From the NCBI RefSeq assembly GCF_907164905.1, contig NZ_CAJRAF010000002.1:3478501-3542500 (forward strand): a DNA stretch of 64,000 nucleotides, in the 5' to 3' direction. The position numbers and the translations under genes are program-made. Under the pieces are notes generated by a model. The model did no database searches, was not told the origin of the DNA, and was given only the letters and a program-made list of their open reading frames with translations. Numbering within the stretch: position 1 is the first letter of the stretch; every line of letters begins with the position of its first letter. This document shows, in pieces, positions 19,299 to 28,698 of this stretch. This DNA is from Dyadobacter sp. CECT 9275. Its GTDB lineage: Bacteria > Bacteroidota > Bacteroidia > Cytophagales > Spirosomataceae.

Positions 19299-21446
19299 AT
19301 GCCCGTTCATAAATCAGACGCTTTAAAAAAATATTTTGGATACGATTCTTTCCGTCCGCAGCAGGCCGAAATTATTGACAATGTTATGGCGGATAAGGAT
19401 TGCCTGGTACTGATGCCGACGGGAGGGGGAAAATCCATCTGTTTTCAGATACCGGCCATTCTGCGCCCCGGGCTGACCGTCGTTATTTCTCCGCTGATCG
19501 CCCTGATGAAAGATCAGGTGGAAGCACTGAAAGGCAATGGGATTCCTGCCGCATTTCTTAACAGTACTTTATCCGCCACCGAAGCCGATCAGATTATGTG
19601 GCAGGCAAAACTCGGCGAACTCAAATTACTCTATATCGCTCCGGAACGGTTGTTCTCCGGAAATACTTTTGATTTCCTCCGAAGCTGGAACGTGGGCCTC
19701 TTCGCCATTGATGAATCACATTGTATTTCTTCCTGGGGACACGACTTCCGACCGGAATATCGCCAGCTGAATGCGCTGAAAAAACATTTTCCCAATATTC
19801 CCATCATCGCGCTCACTGCCACTGCCGACAGAGTCACACGCCGCGACATCCTGAAACAACTTGGTATTGAACATGCTGAAACTTTTGTGGCCAGCTTTGA
19901 CCGGCCCAATCTTAACCTGACGGTATCTCCCGGCAGAAAAAGGATTGAACAGATCAGGCGTTTTATTTCCAAGCACGAAAATAAGGCGGGTATTATTTAT
20001 TGCCTGAGCCGCAAGGGGACCGAAACGGTAGCTACCAGTTTGAAAAACGCGGGATTTAAGGCTGAATATTATCACGCCGGGATGGGAGCAGAACAGCGGT
20101 CCAAAGTACAGGAGCAATTTTTAAAAGATGATATCCAGATCATCGTCGCCACAATTGCTTTTGGAATGGGTATTGATAAATCCAACGTGCGGTGGATCAT
20201 TCATTACAATCTGCCTTCCAATGTCGAAAGCTTCTACCAGGAAATAGGGCGGGCGGGGCGAGACGGGTCTCCGGCAGATACTGTATTATTTTACAGTTAC
20301 ATGGACATCATCACCAGGCAGGATATGATCAACCAAACGGAACAGCCTGAAATTCAGAAAGAAGTGCTGCATGCAAAACTCAACCGGATGAAGCAATATG
20401 CCGAAGCGGATATTTGCCGCCGCAGGATATTGTTAAGTTATTTCAACGAAGCCGTTGACCAGGACTGTGGAAATTGTGATGTATGCCGCAATCCCAGAAC
20501 CCGTTTTGACGCCACGATCATTGCACAAAAAGCACTTTCGGGAATTGCCCGGACAGACCAGAAAGTAGCGATGGGTATGCTGATCGATATTTTAAGAGGA
20601 AGCCGCAACCGTAATATTCTTCAGCATGGCTATGACCGGCTGCCGACCTTCGGCGTAGGCGCAGACCTGCGTGCAGAAGAGTGGGCCGAATACATCATCC
20701 AGCTACTGAACTCCGGAGTGATAGATATTGCCTATGATGAGGCACATGCCTTTAAATTAAACCCGGTAAGCCGCCAGGTGCTGAAAGGCGAGCGCAGCGT
20801 GGAGCTTGTGAAATTCATCCCGCTGTCGGAACGGAAAGCGAAGGAAGAATTAATTCCACAGGAAAAACCGAAGCAGGAAATTGTCAGAGATGCCCTTTTT
20901 GAGCGGCTGAGGTTATTGAGAAAACAAATGGCAGACGCCATGGCTGTTCCCCCCTACGTAATTTTCAGCGACGCTACCCTGTCCGAAATGGCCCAAAAGC
21001 GCCCTGTTTCCGAAGCGCAGATGAAAACTGTTTCAGGTATAGGTGCTGAAAAATACCGGCGGTACGGGGAAGTCTTTATCAATGAGATATTATCGTTTGA
21101 CAAAGTTAACCCACCCGCAAAAACCAGGCTGGCAAAAGGCATGACTTACACCGAAACCCTGGAATTATTTACAGAAGGCTATTCGGTGAAGGTAATTGCT
21201 GAAAAACGTGGACTAAGTACAGTTACCATACTCTCACATTTGATAAAGCTCAAAGACGATGGCCACGAGATAAACCTGAAAGCACTGATAGACGACCAAT
21301 CGTATCAGACCATCACAAAAGCTGCACAGGAAATGAACATCCGCAAAGACGATGCCTTAAAGCCTTTGTTTGAATTACTAAACGAGCAGTTCGACTACGG
21401 CCAGATAAGGCTGGCACTGGTGATCATGGAGGAAGGTTATCACTAA
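19299..21446 (+). CDS. recQ: ATP-dependent DNA helicase RecQ
   Basis: A 715-residue superfamily 2 3'-5' helicase. Walker A is MPTGGGKSICFQ near residues 43-54, the DExH box reads AIDESHCISSWGHDF near 140-154, and the C-terminal helicase motif is QEIGRAGRDGSPAD near 315-328. A zinc-binding cysteine set follows (CRRR, CGNCDVC, near 375-400), then winged-helix RQC, an HRDC-like segment (about 530-600) and a C-terminal helix-turn-helix block (YSVKVIAEKRGLS) common in Bacteroidota RecQ. The ATG at 19299 is preferred over an in-frame TTG at 19284. Confidence 0.95.
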   Translation: MPVHKSDALKKYFGYDSFRPQQAEIIDNVMADKDCLVLMPTGGGKSICFQIPAILRPGLTVVISPLIALMKDQVEALKGNGIPAAFLNSTLSATEADQIMWQAKLGELKLLYIAPERLFSGNTFDFLRSWNVGLFAIDESHCISSWGHDFRPEYRQLNALKKHFPNIPIIALTATADRVTRRDILKQLGIEHAETFVASFDRPNLNLTVSPGRKRIEQIRRFISKHENKAGIIYCLSRKGTETVATSLKNAGFKAEYYHAGMGAEQRSKVQEQFLKDDIQIIVATIAFGMGIDKSNVRWIIHYNLPSNVESFYQEIGRAGRDGSPADTVLFYSYMDIITRQDMINQTEQPEIQKEVLHAKLNRMKQYAEADICRRRILLSYFNEAVDQDCGNCDVCRNPRTRFDATIIAQKALSGIARTDQKVAMGMLIDILRGSRNRNILQHGYDRLPTFGVGADLRAEEWAEYIIQLLNSGVIDIAYDEAHAFKLNPVSRQVLKGERSVELVKFIPLSERKAKEELIPQEKPKQEIVRDALFERLRLLRKQMADAMAVPPYVIFSDATLSEMAQKRPVSEAQMKTVSGIGAEKYRRYGEVFINEILSFDKVNPPAKTRLAKGMTYTETLELFTEGYSVKVIAEKRGLSTVTILSHLIKLKDDGHEINLKALIDDQSYQTITKAAQEMNIRKDDALKPLFELLNEQFDYGQIRLALVIMEEGYH

Positions 21447-21640
21447 ATTTGACTAGCCGAAAGTCGCGTTAGGGACGTAAGCTTTGTAGAAAAAGATAAT
21501 CATCGTTCGAAGTACGGTGTGCCGTAGGTACACAACAGGAGTATTCTAAGGCATTGTTTTGTACATAAGGCACAAGGGATCTATTTTCTGATGTAATATG
21601 CTACAAAGCTTAGGTCCTTGACGAGACGGGAATCAGAAAA
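21447..21640. repeat. REP-like palindromic element with a central hairpin
   Basis: A stretch ending TAAGCTTTGTAG (21478-21488 region) and its reverse complement CTACAAAGCTTA (21601-21612) flank about 110 bases; extended outwards the arms match at 24 of 28 positions. Between them, GTGTGCC (21517-21523) and GGTACAC (21527-21533) form a 7-bp hairpin with one G-T wobble. Outward GTAG next to hairpins resembles REP sequences mobilised by REP-associated tyrosine transposases. Only one copy is seen in this window, so family membership is inference. Confidence 0.5.
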
Positions 21641-21912
21641 TAACCCTGAAATCTATTCCGGATGATGAGTAAACAGAATCCCAAATGGTCATATTTTCGG
21701 AGTCTGAAATGAACAAAGGCCTGTTCGGTACTGCTTATCCGCGGCCAGCTGAGCCAATTTCAGATCTTTGATTCCAGACTCGAATTCCCTGGCGAAATCG
21801 CCTGCAATGCAAACCCGAATTCAGGTTATTCAGATAATTTTTGTGCTGCCGATGTTATTAAATGCCGCCTGCTAATATCTTTACCTGAAGTATTCACGAA
21901 ATTTTTAATTAA
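21447..21912. other. 466-base intergenic region holding a palindromic repeat element
   Basis: No open reading frame of credible length. The first 190 bases hold a REP-like inverted-repeat element (described separately). The remaining part, about 21650-21912, shows no recognisable gene or promoter. Confidence 0.5.
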
Positions 21913-22296
21913 ATGCCAAGACAAAATATCCTTTCCGGCTCTCCCTGGGAAGACAAAATGGGTTACTGCCGTGCAGTAAGGATCGGTAATATTGTGGAAG
22001 TAGCCGGAACCGTAGCCATTGTGGACGGTGAAAAAGTGAGAGCCGACGACGCCTACGCACAAACCAACAACATTATTGAGCGGATTGCCAAGGTACTGGA
22101 AGATGCGGGTGTAAGCCTGAGTGATGTGATCCGTACGAGGATTTTCACAACGGATATCAACTACTTTGATGATATCGCCCGGGCACACGGTGATTATTTC
22201 CGTGATATAAAACCCACAACGGGTATATACGAAATCAGCAAGCTTGTTTCGCCTGATTACCTGGTAGAGATTGAGTTCACAGCTGTGGTTGCGTAA
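21913..22296 (+). CDS. RidA/YjgF-family protein
   Basis: A 127-residue protein of the Rid superfamily, whose best-known members hydrolyse reactive enamine/imine intermediates. It has AVRIGNIVEVAGTVAIVDGE at about residues 18-37, TNNIIERIAKVLEDAGVSLSDVIRTRIFTTD at about 54-84, and a C-terminal LVEIEFTAVVA. The usual catalytic arginine position near residue 105 is not obviously conserved in the tail KPTTGIYEISKL, so it may be one of the RidA-like subgroups with other roles. It is 185 bases upstream of asd. Confidence 0.8.
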   Translation: MPRQNILSGSPWEDKMGYCRAVRIGNIVEVAGTVAIVDGEKVRADDAYAQTNNIIERIAKVLEDAGVSLSDVIRTRIFTTDINYFDDIARAHGDYFRDIKPTTGIYEISKLVSPDYLVEIEFTAVVA

Positions 22297-22393
22297 AGTA
22301 AATTATTGAGGGTCAAATGAATTTGTTCCGGAGATGGATTTTGAAATTTCCGGAATATTTAGGCCCAATATCTTTTTCTTCTGAATTTCCTCG

Positions 22394-22401
22394 TAAATTT
22401 G
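22394..22401 (+). promoter_or_regulatory. -7-like box upstream of asd
   Basis: TAAATTTG matches the Bacteroidota -7 consensus TANNTTTG about 80 bases upstream of asd. The -33 region is only T-rich, so the call is tentative. Confidence 0.35.
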
Positions 22402-22481
22402 CGGCACTTTTGCTATCCCTTCTAAAACCGGAGAAGCAGAAGTGCTGAATCATTTATATTCCATTTAATCCTAATGCAAGA

Positions 22482-23492
22482 ATGAAAATCGCAGTAGTAG
22501 GCGCTACCGGTCTGGTAGGCAGCGAAATCCTCAAAGTGCTCGAAGAGCGTAATTTCCCGGTGACGGAATTGTTGGCCGTTGCATCTGAAAGATCTGTTGG
22601 TAAGGAAGTTACATTCAAGGGTAAACAGATAAAGGTGATCGGCTTTGAAGATGCTATTGCTGCAAAACCTGAGATTGCGATCTTCTCCGCTGGCGGAGGT
22701 ACCTCTCTGGAACTTGCTCCTCAGTTTGCCGCTGCAGGAATTACGGTTATAGATAACTCATCGGCTTGGCGGATGGACGTTACCAAAAAGCTGGTAGTAC
22801 CCGAAATCAACGCCAAAACTTTAACCAAGGAAGACAAGATCATTGCAAATCCTAACTGCTCAACCATCCAGATGGTGGTTGTACTGAATCCTTTGCATGA
22901 AAAATATAAAGTGAAACGTGTGGTGGTATCCACCTACCAGTCAGTAACCGGAACGGGAAAAGCGGCTGTGGATCAGTTATTTTCGGAGCGTGTGGGAGAT
23001 CACAGCAAATCCAAAGTATATCCGCATCAGATTGACCTGAACGTACTGCCACATATTGACTCTTTCCTGGATAACGGTTATACCAAAGAAGAAATGAAGA
23101 TGACCAATGAAACCAAAAAGATCATTGGTGACGATAGTATTGCAGTGACCGCCACAACGGTTAGAATTCCTACGATCGGAGGTCATTCTGAGGCAGTTAA
23201 TATTGAGTTCGAAAACGAGTTTGACCTGGAAGAGGTTCGTCAGATACTGAGAGAGGCTGAAGGTGTTGTTATTCAGGACGACCCTAAGAATTTCCTGTAT
23301 CCAATGCCGCTCACAGCTCACGGCAAGGACGAAACTTTTGTAGGACGCATCCGTCGGGATGAATCCCAGCCTAAAACTTTAAATCTGTGGATCGTTGCGG
23401 ATAACCTTCGCAAAGGTGCCGCCACCAATGCTGTCCAGATTGCCGAGTATCTGGTAAAACATGAACTGGTTGCAGTACCTCAGGAGGCTTAA
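22482..23492 (+). CDS. asd: aspartate-semialdehyde dehydrogenase
   Basis: A 336-residue NADP-dependent enzyme making aspartate semialdehyde from aspartyl phosphate, the branch point to lysine/diaminopimelate, threonine and methionine. The Rossmann start KIAVVGATGLVGSEIL is at residues 2-17; the active-site cysteine is Cys126 in NPNCSTIQMVV, and the histidine-bearing block IPTIGGHSEAVNIE is near residue 230. Full family length. A hairpin terminator lies at the convergent junction with nuoD. Confidence 0.95.
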   Translation: MKIAVVGATGLVGSEILKVLEERNFPVTELLAVASERSVGKEVTFKGKQIKVIGFEDAIAAKPEIAIFSAGGGTSLELAPQFAAAGITVIDNSSAWRMDVTKKLVVPEINAKTLTKEDKIIANPNCSTIQMVVVLNPLHEKYKVKRVVVSTYQSVTGTGKAAVDQLFSERVGDHSKSKVYPHQIDLNVLPHIDSFLDNGYTKEEMKMTNETKKIIGDDSIAVTATTVRIPTIGGHSEAVNIEFENEFDLEEVRQILREAEGVVIQDDPKNFLYPMPLTAHGKDETFVGRIRRDESQPKTLNLWIVADNLRKGAATNAVQIAEYLVKHELVAVPQEA

Positions 23493-23513
23493 TATCTCCT
23501 TGTAATGATTTTG

Positions 23514-23560
23514 GAAACCACTTTATTCTGAAGGTATCCTTCCGGATGAAGTGGTTTTCT
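23514..23560 (+). terminator. terminator between asd and nuoD
   Basis: AAACCACTT (23515-23523) pairs with AAGTGGTTT (23549-23557), followed by a short T-rich tail on the plus strand; it lies between two convergent genes. Confidence 0.6.
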
Positions 23561-23569
23561 ATGAAAGGC

Positions 23570-24787
23570 TTATCGGTCTACTTCTCCCATGACCATATCA
23601 ATGGATCCAATAATGGCGACCAGGTCGGCAATTAAGGCTCCTTTGGAAAGTTCTCCGATGGCCGAAAGGTTATTAAAGGAGCACGCCCGGGCCTTGCATC
23701 GCACAGGGATATCCGAGCGGCCGTCGGTGCGGAAGAAAAAGCCCAGTTCTCCTTTAGGGTTTTCGGCCCGGACATAAAAATCCATGGCTTTGGGGCGTAT
23801 CTTTTTGGGAACCATTGCCTGCGGATCAAAATCGGAAGTTCTTTTATAATTTCCCATCAGCTGTTGCAGGCTTTGTTCTATGATTTTTACAGATTCCCGA
23901 CATTCCACAACACGTACCCAGGTACGGTCCCAGCAGTCACCGGTTTTCCCCATTTTTCCTTCGCCAATGGGTACTTCAAAATCAATATCTGGGTATACCG
24001 AGTAACCGTCTACTTTCCGAAGGTCATATCTCAGCCCTGAACCCCGGAGCATGGGGCCCGTACAACCGTAATTAATGGCAACCGGCAATGGCAAAACGCC
24101 AACATTGGCCGTTCTTTGGATAAATATTTTATTGTCTATTACAAGCTGCTGCAATTCGTCCAGCTTGGGTTTGAGGTATTGTATAAACTCAAGGCAGCGC
24201 TCTTCAAAACCTACGGGCAGATCATAAAATAACCCGCCAATCCAGATATAATTATAAAGCATCCGCGCACCGCAAATCCATTCCAGCAGGCGCAGGATCT
24301 GCTCACGGTCACGCATCATCCAAAGGAATGGCGTGTAGGCCCCGATATCCATGGCATAAGATCCCAGTGCCACAAAGTGAGAAGCCAGCCTGTTGAGTTC
24401 CGCCGTTACTACCCGAATATATTCAATCCGTTTCGGAATATCATTTTCAATCCCCAGCATACGTTCCACGCCCATTACATATGCATGCTCCGAATTCATG
24501 GCAGCTACATAATCCAGACGATCCACATAGGGGATGATCTGATTAAAAGGCAACGCCTCCGCGTGTTTCTCAAAACATCGGTGCAAATATCCCAGGTGCG
24601 GTACCACATCCACAATCACCTCTCCGTCCGTAACCACCTCCAGCCGCAGTACACCGTGCGTGGAAGGATGCTGCGGTCCTATGTTCAGTACCATTTCTTC
24701 GGTCCTGAGATTTTCCGGCTTATATTTGGTAGGTACCGAAACCGCCATATGTTCCGGGCGGTACTCGTATTGGATTTTATTACTCAT
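23570..24787 (-). CDS. nuoD: NADH-quinone oxidoreductase subunit D
   Basis: A 405-residue 49-kDa-type subunit of respiratory complex I, forming part of the quinone-binding site at the membrane arm junction. NIGPQHPSTHGVLRLE is near residue 35, MGVERMLG near 110, and RGSGLRYDLRK near 265. The start at ATG 24787 is chosen; the frame runs 24 codons further upstream without homology-like sequence. Unusually, no other nuo gene is next to it: asd lies downstream and a GH10-like lipoprotein gene upstream. Confidence 0.95.
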   Translation of the reverse strand: MSNKIQYEYRPEHMAVSVPTKYKPENLRTEEMVLNIGPQHPSTHGVLRLEVVTDGEVIVDVVPHLGYLHRCFEKHAEALPFNQIIPYVDRLDYVAAMNSEHAYVMGVERMLGIENDIPKRIEYIRVVTAELNRLASHFVALGSYAMDIGAYTPFLWMMRDREQILRLLEWICGARMLYNYIWIGGLFYDLPVGFEERCLEFIQYLKPKLDELQQLVIDNKIFIQRTANVGVLPLPVAINYGCTGPMLRGSGLRYDLRKVDGYSVYPDIDFEVPIGEGKMGKTGDCWDRTWVRVVECRESVKIIEQSLQQLMGNYKRTSDFDPQAMVPKKIRPKAMDFYVRAENPKGELGFFFRTDGRSDIPVRCKARACSFNNLSAIGELSKGALIADLVAIIGSIDMVMGEVDR

Positions 24788-24872
24788 GCAGGATGTTACG
24801 GTCAGCGGGATATGCAACAAATATACGAACAAAAGGGAGGCCTCCCCGGTTCGGCCCAATCACCTGATCGGA

Positions 24873-26441
24873 TCAGAAACGGATCACCTTTTGATCCTGT
24901 ATTTCAACCTTCAGTGGCCCAACCGGTCTTCCTTCGTTATGCAGCCTGTCCACCGCAGTGATGTAGTATACATATCTTTTCCCGTTCTGCACGGTTGCAT
25001 CCACAAAGTGCTCTCCTTCGTAACACAAAGCGACGATATTCCTTGGGTCGTGAGCTGTTGGTTTTTCATCAGGGGCAAAGCGGTAAATGACATAATACCA
25101 GGCACTTTCTCCATCCGAGGCAGGGTCTGGTTTCTCCCAGAAGAGCTCAAGGCCCTGTGGCAAGAGAGTCGCCTTCAGATTTTTAGGACTTAACGGTGCG
25201 ATACGGTCCTTCCAGGGCATAGTGGGAACCAGGGCCGGATAACGAAAAAGTTCTGTCCTCAGGGAATCAACAAAACCCAGGCTATTGTTTTTTAACGATC
25301 TGGAACTAAAAAAAATAGCCCCGTCGCTTTCATTCTCTCTGAGGTATCTGATCTGGTTCGGCAGCTCCGAAGGGTTGGCCCAGGTTTTATCCTTCTCTTT
25401 GTACCCTACCCGGTAAGCACCCAAGCCTACATAAAAATGCCGTCCATAACTATTTTCAATCCACCAGTCCACCATGTTACGGTAGGGAACCCTGGCAAAA
25501 CCGGAGGAGAAATACAATTGCGGCGCAATGTAGTCGACCCACCCCTCCTTCGCCCATTTCCGGCTATCGGCAAAAAGATCGTCATAGGAGGCCAGTGCGC
25601 CATAGGTTTTGGACCCCTCCGCATCGGAATCCTTATTCCGCCATACGCCAAATGGGCTGATCCCGAATTTTAACTTGGGCTTTACTTCCTGCAGGGCATC
25701 ATGGATCTGCTTTACGAGCATATTGATGTTATGCCTTCTCCAGTCTGCCTTGCTTTCAAAATCCTGCCCGTATTTGCTAAAAGCCTCCTCGTCGTGGATT
25801 ACCTCTCCGGCCACTGCATAAGGATAAAAATAATCGTCAAAATGAATTCCGTCGATATCATAATTTTTTGCCACATTGACCGTCACATCCGTAATAAACT
25901 GCCTTACCTCCGGTATTCCGAAGTTGAACAGCTTATAACCATCATAACTCAGTATCCATTCAGGATGTTTGCGGCTGATATTTTCGGAGGAGATACTCTT
26001 TGCCGATTTGTGAACCAGCCTGTTGAGGTTAAGCCAGGCGTGGAATTCAAGGCCTCTTCTGTGTGACTCCCTGATCATGAAGTCCATCGGGTCCCATAAA
26101 GGGCTTGGCTGGCGGCCCTGCAACCCGGTGAGCCATTCAGACCATGGTTCAGCACTTTTAGCATAAAATGCGTCTCCGGCCGCTCTTACCTGGACAAAAA
26201 CTGCGTTCATACCGTTTTTTTTATGAAAGTCCAGCAGATTCGAAAATTCTTCCCGCTGTTCGTCCGGCATAAGATTTTTACTGCTCGGCCAATCGATGTT
26301 ATCGACAGTGGCAATCCAGACGGCTCTGAATTCCCTTTTAGGGGGAGCATCACTTTCAACGTCCGCGCTCTGAGCCTTACAACCGCAAAGAGAAAATAAA
26401 CTCAATATTAATGAAAGCGTACAAGCCTGAATTTTTTTCAC
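24873..26441 (-). CDS. GH10-like family lipoprotein (GHL10 glycoside hydrolase)
   Basis: A 522-residue predicted lipoprotein. The catalytic-like domain begins PPKREFRAVWIATVDNIDWPSS and continues through GIHFDDYFYPY and FGISPFGVWR, the pattern of the bacterial GHL10 hydrolase domain; a fibronectin-III-like segment follows from about residue 430. The start chosen is GTG at 26441 because it gives a perfect lipoprotein signal (MKKIQACTLSLILSLFSL then Cys), whereas the in-frame ATGs at 26540 and 26510 would place 23-33 extra residues before it. A TTACTTTG promoter-like box lies upstream of the GTG, inside the longer frame. Substrate unknown. Confidence 0.82.
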   Translation of the reverse strand: MKKIQACTLSLILSLFSLCGCKAQSADVESDAPPKREFRAVWIATVDNIDWPSSKNLMPDEQREEFSNLLDFHKKNGMNAVFVQVRAAGDAFYAKSAEPWSEWLTGLQGRQPSPLWDPMDFMIRESHRRGLEFHAWLNLNRLVHKSAKSISSENISRKHPEWILSYDGYKLFNFGIPEVRQFITDVTVNVAKNYDIDGIHFDDYFYPYAVAGEVIHDEEAFSKYGQDFESKADWRRHNINMLVKQIHDALQEVKPKLKFGISPFGVWRNKDSDAEGSKTYGALASYDDLFADSRKWAKEGWVDYIAPQLYFSSGFARVPYRNMVDWWIENSYGRHFYVGLGAYRVGYKEKDKTWANPSELPNQIRYLRENESDGAIFFSSRSLKNNSLGFVDSLRTELFRYPALVPTMPWKDRIAPLSPKNLKATLLPQGLELFWEKPDPASDGESAWYYVIYRFAPDEKPTAHDPRNIVALCYEGEHFVDATVQNGKRYVYYITAVDRLHNEGRPVGPLKVEIQDQKVIRF

Positions 26442-26666
26442 TAGAAAACCAATGCAAAATGTTAATCTGACCAAAGTAACGTAATTTGGTCCAAAGTTAG
26501 CCCAGAACATCCGAATTTTGTAAATGGGGTAAATAAACATATACCTGTCTATTGTTATTCTGAATTATTTTTCTGGATATTTATTGTGTAATTACAAGGA
26601 AATTTTGTGTGATATCTGAATTTGTTATTTGTCAGACCGCTATAACGCTTTAACCTGTATCCGATA

Positions 26667-28481
26667 TTGGAACCATTTGTCAAAACCACTAAAAAAAATG
26701 TCCTCTTTGAGGTTGCATGGGAAGTTTGCAACCAGGTAGGAGGAATTTACACTGTTATAAGGACCAAGGTGCCTGCAATGGTTGAAAAGTGGGAGGAAAA
26801 TTACTTTTTACTTGGGCCCTACTTTGAGAAAAAAGCTTCATCAGAATTTGAATCAATAACAGACCTGGACGATTCTCCCGCCGGCCGTATCGTACGACGG
26901 ATGCGAGAGATGGGCTATGCTGTTTATTATGGTTACTGGCTGGTTACCGGCAAACCCCGTGTGATACTTTTTGACCTGGACAGCGTTACCAAAGACCTGG
27001 ACGGGATCAAGTACAACCTGTGGGAAAGAAACCGGATTCCCACCATTAACGTAGAGCATCTGGTTAATCAAACCTTGTGCTTTGGTGAAATGGTAAGGAT
27101 TTTCCTGAAAGAATATGCCGAGGAAAATGCAAAGAGAGAAGAAATTTTCGCGCAGTTTCATGAGTGGATGGCCAGCAGCGGCCTGCCCGATCTGAAAAAA
27201 GATAACGCCAAAATTGCTATCACATTCACCACGCACGCCACCATGCTGGGCCGGTATCTGGCGCAGAATGTGGACGGATTTTACAGTAAGCTTCCTTTCT
27301 TTGACTGGGAGCAGGAAGCCCGCAATTACAATATCGTGGCCCAGGCTTCCATTGAAAGGCAGGCAGCACTTAACGCGCACGTACTCACTACGGTGAGCGA
27401 CGTTACCGCAAGGGAATGTGAAGTGTTCCTGGGGCGCATGCCTGACCTGGTAACCCCTAACGGCCTGAACGTGGTCCGTTTTCAGGCAGTTCATGAATTT
27501 CAAAATCTGCATTTAAAATACAAGGAGCGGATTCATGAGTTTGTATTAGGGCACTTTTTTCCGAGTTATTCTTTTGATCTGGATAAAACCCTCTATTTCT
27601 TCACTTCCGGGCGTTATGAATATAGTAACAAAGGGTATGACCTTACCCTGGAAGCACTGGCGAGGCTAAACTGGAAAATGGTACAGGCAGGGATGGACAT
27701 GACCGTGGTCATGTTCATCGTTACCAAGCAGCCCTATTATTCTGTGAATCCGGATGTACTGCAGTCCCGGGCGGTGCTCAATGAACTTCAGGAAACCTGC
27801 ACGGCTATTGAAAAAGAGGTTGGCGAAAAATTGTTCCTGGCGACAGCTTCCGGTGCAGATCACAAAATGCCCGATCTTAATAATTTTGTAGATGAGTACT
27901 GGCGTCTGCGCCTTCGGCGTACCATCCAGAGCTGGAAAACGGAGAAACTCCCCGCCTTTGTCACTCACGACCTGAAGGAAGAAGACGGTATTACTGAATT
28001 CTGCCGGAAGGCCAATCTGGTGAATAATGAAAGGGATCGTGTTAAAATCGTTTATCACCCTGATTTTATCTCTTCCACTAATCCTCTTTTTGGTCTGGAC
28101 TACGGCCAGTTTGTGCGGGGTTGCCATCTTGGCGTTTTCCCAAGTTATTATGAACCATGGGGTTACACCCCGCTCGAATGCGTCGTTCGCGGGGTACCTA
28201 CCGTCACCAGCGACCTTTCGGGCTTTGGAGATTATATCATGCAGATCATGCGTGACTACGAAAACCGGGGCATTTATGTAATTAACCGCAAATCCCAGAC
28301 CTACTCTCAGGCTGCGGACCAGTTGGCTGATATCCTTTTCAAATTTGTAAAAATGCAGCGCCGCGACCGTATCATGCAGCGGAACCGGGTGGAGAATATT
28401 TCTGATGTATTCGACTGGATGAACCTGCGCTCTTACTATGATACTGCGCACGATCTCGCCGCCAAGCGCAAAAAGCCCTGA
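26667..28481 (+). CDS. glycogen/starch synthase, GT3 (eukaryote-type) family
   Basis: A 604-residue protein closely matching glycosyltransferase family 3, the fungal/animal glycogen synthase family, rather than bacterial GlgA. LFEVAWEVCNQVGGIYTVI is at residues 13-31, YFFTSGRYEYSNKGYD near 310, and a C-terminal GCHLGVFPSYYEPWGYTPLE block near 490 holds the catalytic E-x7-E pattern. It probably elongates alpha-1,4-glucan from a UDP- or ADP-glucose donor. The start is a TTG (26667), as the nearest ATG is out of frame. It is followed by a strong terminator and is not linked to other glycogen genes. Confidence 0.88.
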   Translation: MEPFVKTTKKNVLFEVAWEVCNQVGGIYTVIRTKVPAMVEKWEENYFLLGPYFEKKASSEFESITDLDDSPAGRIVRRMREMGYAVYYGYWLVTGKPRVILFDLDSVTKDLDGIKYNLWERNRIPTINVEHLVNQTLCFGEMVRIFLKEYAEENAKREEIFAQFHEWMASSGLPDLKKDNAKIAITFTTHATMLGRYLAQNVDGFYSKLPFFDWEQEARNYNIVAQASIERQAALNAHVLTTVSDVTARECEVFLGRMPDLVTPNGLNVVRFQAVHEFQNLHLKYKERIHEFVLGHFFPSYSFDLDKTLYFFTSGRYEYSNKGYDLTLEALARLNWKMVQAGMDMTVVMFIVTKQPYYSVNPDVLQSRAVLNELQETCTAIEKEVGEKLFLATASGADHKMPDLNNFVDEYWRLRLRRTIQSWKTEKLPAFVTHDLKEEDGITEFCRKANLVNNERDRVKIVYHPDFISSTNPLFGLDYGQFVRGCHLGVFPSYYEPWGYTPLECVVRGVPTVTSDLSGFGDYIMQIMRDYENRGIYVINRKSQTYSQAADQLADILFKFVKMQRRDRIMQRNRVENISDVFDWMNLRSYYDTAHDLAAKRKKP

Positions 28482-28503
28482 TCGTACCATTATCCCTTTC
28501 AGC

Positions 28504-28540
28504 AAGCCCGGCTTATCAGCACAGATAACCCGGGCTTTTT
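28504..28540 (+). terminator. terminator of the glycogen synthase gene
   Basis: AAGCCCGGCTTA (28504-28515) pairs with TAACCCGGGCTT (28526-28537) at 11 of 12 positions, with a 10-nt loop and a T run. Confidence 0.8.
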
Positions 28541-28698
28541 GATTAACCGCCATGGTATGGCCGAGGCCTTCCGATTTGCCCGATCTGCTTTACAAACAGC
28601 GCTGCTAATCAAATACCTTCATGAGATCTGCCGCTTTATCTTTTCTTTCCTGAAAAAAATCTACACCTTCACAAACAATTAGACAATATAAATTGGCA

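Noticed and set aside
27666..28553. A 295-codon minus-strand frame over the glycogen synthase gene
   Set aside because: It is antisense to a strongly conserved GT3 gene and lacks any family signature.
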